Shown here: piece by piece, positions 1 to 4,734 of the stretch | Layout of the letters: every line of letters starts with the position of its first letter | How positions within the stretch are numbered: position 1 is the stretch's first letter | Source: Desulfobacteraceae bacterium | GTDB lineage: Bacteria > Desulfobacterota > Desulfobacteria > Desulfobacterales > Desulfobacteraceae | NCBI GenBank assembly: GCA_022712835.1 | Contig: JAFLJU010000690.1 | Location: 1 to 6,392, forward strand | Length of the DNA stretch: 6,392 nt | Direction of reading: 5' to 3' | The notes under the pieces: model-generated | Told to the model about the DNA's origin: nothing | The model's input: only the letters and a program-made list of their open reading frames with translations | Databases searched by the model: none | Program-made: the position numbers and the translations under genes

Positions 1-277
1 ACTTGCCGCCTATGATTTGGATAAAAATTCCTGGATTGATGAAAATGATGCCGTGTTTGATGAACTGAGCCTCTACGGGCTGGATGAAAACGGTGAGATG
101 CACCTTACCCGAATCAAAGATGCCGGGATGGGGGCGATCTATCTTGCAGGGGTGGACACGCAATTTGATATAAAAAACAAAGACAATGAATTGTTGGCAA
201 GAATTAAAAAATCATCAATTGCCTTAAATGAAGACGGCAGTGTCAGCTCTGTGCAGGAGGCAGACTGGACGGCCTAA
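1..277 (+). CDS. EF-hand-like calcium-binding protein, C-terminal fragment
   Basis: The reading frame is open from the left edge (first full codon at base 2) and ends at TAA 275-277, leaving about 91 C-terminal residues; the true start lies outside the window. Bases 14-49 encode DLDKNSWIDEND, which fits the calcium loop of EF-hand/dockerin domains, with acidic or Asn residues at loop positions 1, 3, 5, 9 and 12 and Ile at position 8. A second acidic stretch (DENGEM) follows, then a glycine-containing turn before AIYL and a C-terminal beta-rich tail with NEDGS. The layout resembles a group of uncharacterised proteobacterial proteins of roughly 200-260 residues with the same loop followed by a G-x-G-AIYL segment; that comparison is from memory. 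Binding of calcium is inferred from the loop. No enzyme motif is visible. A TTG at 17 could be read as a start, but the loop begins upstream of it, so the upstream extension is real coding sequence. Partner and role are unknown. Confidence 0.75.
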   Translation, partial: LAAYDLDKNSWIDENDAVFDELSLYGLDENGEMHLTRIKDAGMGAIYLAGVDTQFDIKNKDNELLARIKKSSIALNEDGSVSSVQEADWTA

Positions 278-306
278 GACTAAGCCTGGTGCTAAGCATG
301 GAGATC

Positions 307-344
307 TGTCCCTGGACGAAAAGCCAGGGGCAAATCCGCTTTTT
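307..344 (+). terminator. possible weak terminator after the EF-hand gene
   Basis: Bases 307-315 (TGTCCCTGG) can pair with 324-332 (CCAGGGGCA), giving a 9-bp stem with one G-U pair and an 8-base loop. A run of five T lies at 340-344, but 7 bases separate it from the stem, so this is not a textbook intrinsic terminator. It sits 30 bases after the stop of the upstream gene, a sensible place for one. Confidence 0.35.
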
Positions 345-388
345 CCCTGAATACAAACCTAGGTGACCTCCCCAAAATTCCATGGCAC

Positions 389-424
389 CAGTCCTGATTT
401 TAATGCAGTCCTGATTTTAATGCA
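389..424 (+). repeat. perfect 17-bp tandem duplication upstream of argP
   Basis: The unit CAGTCCTGATTTTAATG occurs at 389-405 and again at 406-422 with no mismatch, followed by two bases (CA) of a third copy. It ends 33 bases before the argP start codon. If transcription starts at 456, the repeat spans about -67 to -34, the zone where LysR-type regulators often bind. It may be an operator or a recent slippage duplication; the sequence alone does not decide. Confidence 0.9.
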
Positions 425-440
425 CGGGTAACCGAAGTTA

Positions 441-456
441 TGGTATAAACCCCCTA
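441..456 (+). promoter_or_regulatory. predicted extended -10 promoter of argP, possibly leaderless
   Basis: TGG-TATAAA at 441-449 matches an extended -10 element (TGn followed by TATAAA, one base off TATAAT). With standard spacing the first transcribed base would be about 456, which is the A of the argP ATG. The -35 region (about 421-426, TGCACG) is a poor match, as is common with extended -10 promoters. No Shine-Dalgarno sequence precedes the ATG, which is consistent with a leaderless message. This is a prediction from base matches only. Confidence 0.45.
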
Positions 457-1367
457 TGTTAGATTATAAATTATTGCAGGCATTGGCCAATGTTATCCAA
501 GAGGGGGGTTTTGACAAAGCCTCCCAACGGTTGAACATCACCCAGTCGGCGGTTTCCCAGAGGATAAAACTGTTGGAAGACCAGTTGGGAACCCTGCTGG
601 TGACCCGGACGGTTCCGCCGACACCCACCACCCAGGGCAAACTATTACTCAAACATTATATGCAGGTGCAAAGCCTTGAAACAGACCTTGAGGTGAACCT
701 AATCCCCCTGGCCCGGGAAAATTTTCACCTGTTTTCTTTAGGAATTAACGCCGACAGCCTGGCCACCTGGTTTTTTCCGGCAATCACTTCTTTTTTAAAG
801 GAGAACCGGGTACTGCTGGATTTAAAGATGGATGACCAGGAGCAAACCCACAAATTGCTCAGAAACGGAGAGGTATCCGGCTGTATCAGCTCCGAGAACA
901 CACCGGTTCAAGGGTGTTCGGTCACCCCCATTGGTACCATGAATTATCGAATGGTCGCTGCACCCCAATTTTTACAGACACATTTTCCCCAAGGGTTTGA
1001 AAAGGATCGCCTAAAAACAGCACCCGCCGTTGTTTACAATCGCAAGGATGATCTCCATGCAAGGTTTTTAAACACGATTTTTCAAACACGGGTCTCCCGG
1101 AAATCGACATCGGAAAATTTCTTCAAAAACATTCCCATCCATTATCTGCCGTCTCCGGAAAAATTTGTTGATTTGATTCTTGCGGGTCTGGCCTATGGCA
1201 TAGTTCCGGATCTCCAGGGGTTGACCCATCTAACGACCGGTCATCTCATCGATCTTGTGCCGGATACCCATATCGGGGTGGACCTTTATTGGCACAGGTG
1301 GAACTTAAGTTCACTACTTTTAGATGAATTTTCAAAGACAATTGTTAAAAATGCTGTGATCTGTTAA
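456..1367 (+). CDS. argP: ArgP/IciA-type LysR-family transcriptional regulator
   Basis: A 303-residue LysR-type DNA-binding regulator that closely resembles E. coli ArgP (IciA, 297 aa) along its whole length as I recall that sequence. The winged helix-turn-helix occupies residues 4-61, with recognition helix QSAVSQRIKLLE at 30-41 and the ArgP-like RTVPPTPTTQG at 51-61. The effector-binding domain begins near residue 90 and contains NADSLATW (98-105), also typical of ArgP. In E. coli ArgP senses lysine and arginine and activates the amino-acid exporter gene argO; relatives such as LysG act likewise. No exporter gene is in this window, so the target is unknown. An in-frame TAA at 429-431 with no usable codon between it and 456 fixes the ATG as the start. 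There is no Shine-Dalgarno sequence. The stop is only 8 bases before the DUF2868 gene, so the regulator is probably co-transcribed with the membrane protein and GTPase rather than divergent from its target, the usual LysR arrangement. Family assignment is firm; orthology and ligand are inferred. Confidence 0.88.
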   Translation: MLDYKLLQALANVIQEGGFDKASQRLNITQSAVSQRIKLLEDQLGTLLVTRTVPPTPTTQGKLLLKHYMQVQSLETDLEVNLIPLARENFHLFSLGINADSLATWFFPAITSFLKENRVLLDLKMDDQEQTHKLLRNGEVSGCISSENTPVQGCSVTPIGTMNYRMVAAPQFLQTHFPQGFEKDRLKTAPAVVYNRKDDLHARFLNTIFQTRVSRKSTSENFFKNIPIHYLPSPEKFVDLILAGLAYGIVPDLQGLTHLTTGHLIDLVPDTHIGVDLYWHRWNLSSLLLDEFSKTIVKNAVIC

Positions 1368-1375
1368 AAAAAATC

Positions 1376-3115
1376 ATGACCCTTCACTTGAACGATATCA
1401 TTGACCTGGACTACCTTTTGAACATAGACGATCAAAGGGATTCCGGTGAACAGCGGAAAAAGACCCTTGCAAGGGACCGGGAGATCTTCACCCAGATAAA
1501 TAATGGGAAAACGGATCATGAAAAAGAGGCCCATAAAAAAGAGACCCATAAAAAGCAGGGAGATTCTTCTTTGATCCTCTCATGGCTTGAATACCGAAGA
1601 CTGGTGTTTTTCCATGAAGCAGATGACAACACGCACACCCTGCTGCCGGGAACGGTATTTTCCTCCCTTTACCGCTTCTGTATTTATTTGCTGGTGATAA
1701 CCGGTTTTTTATCCGGCATCTCCATGGTCTATTCATTTCTGGCCTACCACGGGGCACGGCCCATCAATGTGACAATCTTCTTTTTTGTTTTTATTTTTCT
1801 CCAGGTTCTGTTGTTCGGACTGACCTCTTTTTGGATAGTGCGTCAATTTATCATGGAAAAAACTGGAAACACGGGCCATCGACCGTCCATTGTCCAAACC
1901 CTGTTGTCTGATGTTTTCTTCAGAGGCTTGCCAAAAATTTTTAAAATGATTCACAAGCCCGTTGACGAAAAAAAAATGGAAGCCATGGAATACATCGCTT
2001 CCCTGATCCGGATGAGACGCCATGAATATAGCGCTGTTTTTTTCTGGCCCTTTTTTATTCTCTCTTCCATCTTTGCCGCCTCTTTTTCCGCAGGGGCCCT
2101 GGGGGGGACCCTGTTCCGGGTAGCGGTCAGTGACATGGCCTTTGGTTGGCAATCCACCCTCATGACGGCCAGCACCCGTATCCATGAATATCTGTCCATC
2201 ATCGCCCTTCCCTGGTCCTGGCTTGTAGAGAAAGAGCTTGCCCATCCGACGCTTGAACAGATAGAAGGGTCCAGAATTCTATTGAAGGAGGGCATTTCCA
2301 CCCTTGCCACAAAAGATCTGGTTTCCTGGTGGCCCTTCCTTTGCTTTGGTCTAGTGTTTTACGCTATTCTGCCACGATTGATACTGATTATGGCAAGTTT
2401 CATAGCCCAGAAAAAAGCGATGAACCAATATGATTTTGAGCGCCCCCGGTTTAAAAAATTGATGATCCGCATGCAGTCTCCGGTCATGGATATCCGGTTT
2501 ACCGAAGCGCCGGTAGCCGATTCAGGTCAGCCCCCCCTGTCACCCCATTTGGTTTCGGGTTCCTTTGAGCCCGCTTCATATACATCTGGTGGACCTGGCC
2601 CTGAAACAATTTCAGCAGAACCCACCCGACCCAAACCTTCTCAGTCCAAGCCCTCTCAGTCCAAGCCTTTCCGGCCTGGGGCGTCCCGATCCGAGGCTTC
2701 CTGGTCCAACACAGCCTGGGTTCTGGTTCCGGGTTCTGTGTATGGAACCCATAATATGGGGGAGATCAAAGGCGTTATCCACCGGCAATTATTTTTTGAT
2801 GTTCACTCAATCCTTCCCATTACATTTGATTTTGAGGCGGACCGGGAGCAACTGCTTGCCCTGGCAGCCGATGAGATTGATCAGATCATTGTGCTCCAGG
2901 AGGTCTGGCAGCCTCCCATCCGGGGACTGCTGTATTATTTTGTCCAATTAAAAACCGAAATATTCAAGGAGATCCCCCTGTGGATCCTCCTGACCCAGAC
3001 CCCTGGGGAGGAAAACCCAATTGTGGACGGGGAAGATATCAATTTCAAGGTTTGGAAACGGGCCATCCACCAATTGGACAATCCAGATATTTTGGTGGAG
3101 CGGGTGCATAAATGA
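1376..3115 (+). CDS. DUF2868-family membrane protein
   Basis: A 579-residue protein that I assign to DUF2868 from its layout and from its GTPase neighbour. The N-terminus (residues 1-90) is charged and starts with a family-like LNDIIDLDYLL segment; residues 48-62 are a Lys/His-rich pentapeptide repeat. Four hydrophobic segments fit membrane helices at about 98-123, 131-155, 219-243 and 317-344. A Pro/Ser-rich, probably disordered linker spans about 377-445 and holds a KPSQS repeat. A soluble alpha/beta C-terminal domain follows at about 446-579, with a hydrophobic strand (IDQIIVLQEVW) and WILLTQTPGE. No catalytic motif is recognised. No Shine-Dalgarno sequence is visible before the ATG, only an A-rich stretch, and the argP stop lies 8 bases upstream, so translation may depend on reinitiation after argP. 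The stop overlaps the GTPase start (ATGA, 3112-3115), a sign of coupled synthesis. In proteobacteria this family usually sits beside a DUF3482 GTPase; I know of no established function. A partnership at the inner membrane is inferred. Confidence 0.85.
   Translation: MTLHLNDIIDLDYLLNIDDQRDSGEQRKKTLARDREIFTQINNGKTDHEKEAHKKETHKKQGDSSLILSWLEYRRLVFFHEADDNTHTLLPGTVFSSLYRFCIYLLVITGFLSGISMVYSFLAYHGARPINVTIFFFVFIFLQVLLFGLTSFWIVRQFIMEKTGNTGHRPSIVQTLLSDVFFRGLPKIFKMIHKPVDEKKMEAMEYIASLIRMRRHEYSAVFFWPFFILSSIFAASFSAGALGGTLFRVAVSDMAFGWQSTLMTASTRIHEYLSIIALPWSWLVEKELAHPTLEQIEGSRILLKEGISTLATKDLVSWWPFLCFGLVFYAILPRLILIMASFIAQKKAMNQYDFERPRFKKLMIRMQSPVMDIRFTEAPVADSGQPPLSPHLVSGSFEPASYTSGGPGPETISAEPTRPKPSQSKPSQSKPFRPGASRSEASWSNTAWVLVPGSVYGTHNMGEIKGVIHRQLFFDVHSILPITFDFEADREQLLALAADEIDQIIVLQEVWQPPIRGLLYYFVQLKTEIFKEIPLWILLTQTPGEENPIVDGEDINFKVWKRAIHQLDNPDILVERVHK
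1517..1561 (+). repeat. three imperfect 15-bp in-frame repeats in the DUF2868 gene
   Basis: Three consecutive 15-base units begin with CAT at 1517, 1532 and 1547 and encode HEKEA, HKKET and HKKQG (residues 48-62). The first two differ at a few bases and the third diverges at its end. Because the unit is five codons, gain or loss of a copy keeps the frame. The segment lies in the charged region before the first membrane helix. Confidence 0.8.
2639..2668 (+). repeat. two 15-bp in-frame repeats in the Pro/Ser linker of the DUF2868 gene
   Basis: TCTCAGTCCAAGCCC at 2639-2653 is followed by a copy at 2654-2668 with one changed base (last C to T). They encode the tandem SQSKP units of the disordered linker between the last membrane helix and the C-terminal domain. 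Like the N-terminal repeat of this gene, the period is five codons. Confidence 0.85.
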
Positions 3116-4536
3116 ATCCTCAACTTTCTATCCCGGAATTTGCGGTTATAGGTCATCCCAATGAAGGCAAGTCTTCCGTGGTCTCCACCCTCACCGAGGA
3201 TGACCAGATCCGGGTGAGTCCGGTACCGGGGGAAACTACGGTTTCCCGAACCTATACCGTTGAAATTGATAACGAAAAAATTATTCGGTTTGTGGATACT
3301 CCCGGGTTCCAGGCGCCTCGGCAAACCCTGGCCTGGTTCAAGGCCTATGAAGGGGATCCTGAAACAATTCTGGAACAATTCATTGAAACCTTTCACCGGG
3401 ATCCTTTTTTTGCCGATGAGTGTGAACTCATGGCGCCGATTGCCAGGGGGGCGGGCATTATCTATGTGGTGAACGGCTCAAGGCCGGTCCGGGACGACGA
3501 TATTGCGGAAATGGAAATCTTGAGACTTACAGGCAGCCCCCGCATGGCCATCATTAATTCCAAGCAAATGGACAAGGATTTTACCCAGGAATGGAAGCAG
3601 GAGTTCCGAAAACATTTTAATTCCATCCGAATCTTTAATTCCAACACGGCTGATTTCAAGGAGCGTATCCGCATGCTTGAGAGCCTGAAAGCCATTGACC
3701 AGGATTGGGAAAAGGCCCTATCAAAGGTAATTTTAGCCTTTCAGGAGGAATGGAAAAAAAGGAATCGCCTGGCCTGCGCCCATATCACCCTAGGGTTGGA
3801 AAAAAGTCTTTGTTTCTCTGTGTCTGAACGGCTTTCCGGAACGTCTGACCCGGTCCAGGCCCGGGAACGACTCAACCTCTCCTTTCAAAAGGGGGTCCGA
3901 AAAATTGAACAAGAACTGTTCGCACAGATTAAATCCCTGTTCAAACACCATCTCTATGACTATCCCCTGCCCGAATATTCCCTGCTTCAACATGATCTGT
4001 TTTCAAAACAGACCTGGGAACTTCTGGGACTGACCCAGGGCCAGCTGGCTGCGGCCGGGGCGGTGGTGGGCGGCAGTATGGGAATTGTCATGGACACCGC
4101 TGCCGCTGGCCTGACCTTCGGGGTATTTACCGCCCTGGGAAGTCTTTTGGGGGCAGGATCTGCCCTTTTGGGCGGCAAAAAAATTGCCAAAAAAACCAGC
4201 CAAACCCTCCAGTTAGGGGGGGATCGCCTACAGGTGGGCCCCAATAATAACCTCCAATTTCTCTATGTCCTCATGGACCGTGCCCTGATCTATTATGCCC
4301 ATATGATAAATCGGGCCCATGGCCGAAGGGAGATGACGGCGCCGGAAAATGGCAAAAAAAGTGGCAAGCACAAAGCGGGCATCTCTTCCACCCTTACCCC
4401 GGACCAGCGGAAAATCTGCACCCGATTTTTTAAATCTGTCAACGGTCGAGCCGTTCTCAAGGGGAAAAAAGCCATTCCAGAATTTGCCCTTCTGGTAGAA
4501 TCTTTGCTGGAAAAAATTGCCAACCAGGACACCTGA
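3112..4536 (+). CDS. DUF3482-family Era-like GTPase
   Basis: A 474-residue GTPase. The P-loop (G1) is GHPNEGKS at residues 14-21, a switch-I segment with candidate G2 threonines (PGETTVSRT) is at 39-47, and G3 is DTPG at 62-65. The usual NKxD base-recognition motif is not canonical: the expected place reads IINSKQMD (147-154), keeping the Asn that I recall as conserved in DUF3482 proteins. The predicted helical middle part (about 190-300) is followed by a long Gly/Ala-rich hydrophobic segment at 304-357 containing GAVVGGSMG and LGSLLGAGSALLGG, a glycine-zipper-like feature also recalled from this family and suited to membrane contact. The tail is basic. The ATG overlaps the stop of the DUF2868 gene (ATGA), so the two proteins are probably made together and may form a complex at the inner membrane, with the GTPase on the cytoplasmic side. 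No function is established to my knowledge. GTP binding is well supported by motifs; specificity for GTP over other nucleotides is less certain because of G4. Alternative: a distant relative of the YfjP/Era group acting in envelope or ribosome processes. Confidence 0.87.
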   Translation: MNPQLSIPEFAVIGHPNEGKSSVVSTLTEDDQIRVSPVPGETTVSRTYTVEIDNEKIIRFVDTPGFQAPRQTLAWFKAYEGDPETILEQFIETFHRDPFFADECELMAPIARGAGIIYVVNGSRPVRDDDIAEMEILRLTGSPRMAIINSKQMDKDFTQEWKQEFRKHFNSIRIFNSNTADFKERIRMLESLKAIDQDWEKALSKVILAFQEEWKKRNRLACAHITLGLEKSLCFSVSERLSGTSDPVQARERLNLSFQKGVRKIEQELFAQIKSLFKHHLYDYPLPEYSLLQHDLFSKQTWELLGLTQGQLAAAGAVVGGSMGIVMDTAAAGLTFGVFTALGSLLGAGSALLGGKKIAKKTSQTLQLGGDRLQVGPNNNLQFLYVLMDRALIYYAHMINRAHGRREMTAPENGKKSGKHKAGISSTLTPDQRKICTRFFKSVNGRAVLKGKKAIPEFALLVESLLEKIANQDT

Positions 4537-4587
4537 CCCTTAATTTTTTAACGAGACTTTTGAATAACCGCGGCTTAAGCTATGAAG

Positions 4588-4610
4588 AATATTTGGAAAC
4601 CGGAAATATT
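4588..4610 (+). repeat. 7-bp inverted repeat after the GTPase gene
   Basis: AATATTT at 4588-4594 and AAATATT at 4604-4610 are perfect inverted copies around a 9-base spacer. The stem is all A/T and no T-run follows, so it is a weak terminator candidate at best. It is the only stem near the end of the three-gene cluster; no clear intrinsic terminator is visible between 4537 and 4640. Confidence 0.5.
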
Positions 4611-4643
4611 ACTTGTGTCAAAAGAATAAATTTGCATATAGTT

Positions 4644-4695
4644 AAGTTTGATATAGTCAAACTAGCTTTATGTTCTAGTTTCTGATACTAGTTTT
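4644..4695 (+). promoter_or_regulatory. cluster of palindromic motifs, candidate operator/promoter region of the flavoenzyme gene
   Basis: AGTTTGA-TATAG-TCAAACT (4645-4663) is a perfect 7-bp inverted repeat with a 5-base spacer, the size and shape of a dimer operator such as those of TetR-type regulators. It overlaps a second inverted repeat, AAACTAG (4659-4665) with CTAGTTT (4675-4681), and a third CTAGTTT lies at 4688-4694, exactly 13 bases after the previous one. TTGATA (4648-4653) and TATGTT (4669-4674) could be -35 and -10 elements with a short 15-base spacer, which would place the palindrome over the -35 region. The repeats are directly visible; the regulatory role and the promoter are inferred, and no cognate regulator gene is identified. 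Confidence 0.5.
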
Positions 4696-4718
4696 CGCTG
4701 GAAATTGTTCGCTCATGA

Positions 4719-4724
4719 AAGGAG
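4719..4724 (+). promoter_or_regulatory. ribosome binding site of the flavoenzyme gene
   Basis: AAGGAG lies 10 bases before the ATG at 4735. It is the only strong Shine-Dalgarno sequence ahead of a gene start in this window, and it fixes the start of the flavoenzyme. Confidence 0.8.
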
Positions 4725-4734
4725 TCTAATCTAA

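Noticed and set aside
464..1110. Minus-strand open frames inside argP
   Set aside because: They lie opposite a well-recognised LysR gene, have no ribosome binding site and show no family-like sequence.
1733..2310. Minus-strand open frames of 119 and 170 codons inside the DUF2868 gene
   Set aside because: They are mirror images of the hydrophobic coding frame and overlap each other; their compositions are not protein-like and the + strand gene is supported by the operon.
2565..2951. Second + strand frame of 128 codons within the DUF2868 gene
   Set aside because: It runs through the Pro/Ser linker region out of frame, has no ribosome binding site and no recognisable domain.
4537..4560. Intrinsic terminator directly after the GTPase gene
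   Set aside because: There is a T-run but no GC-rich stem before it, so it does not meet the usual form.
4582..4629. A 15-residue open frame in the 4537-4734 intergenic region
   Set aside because: No Shine-Dalgarno sequence, an AT-rich inverted repeat covers its start, and nothing supports translation.
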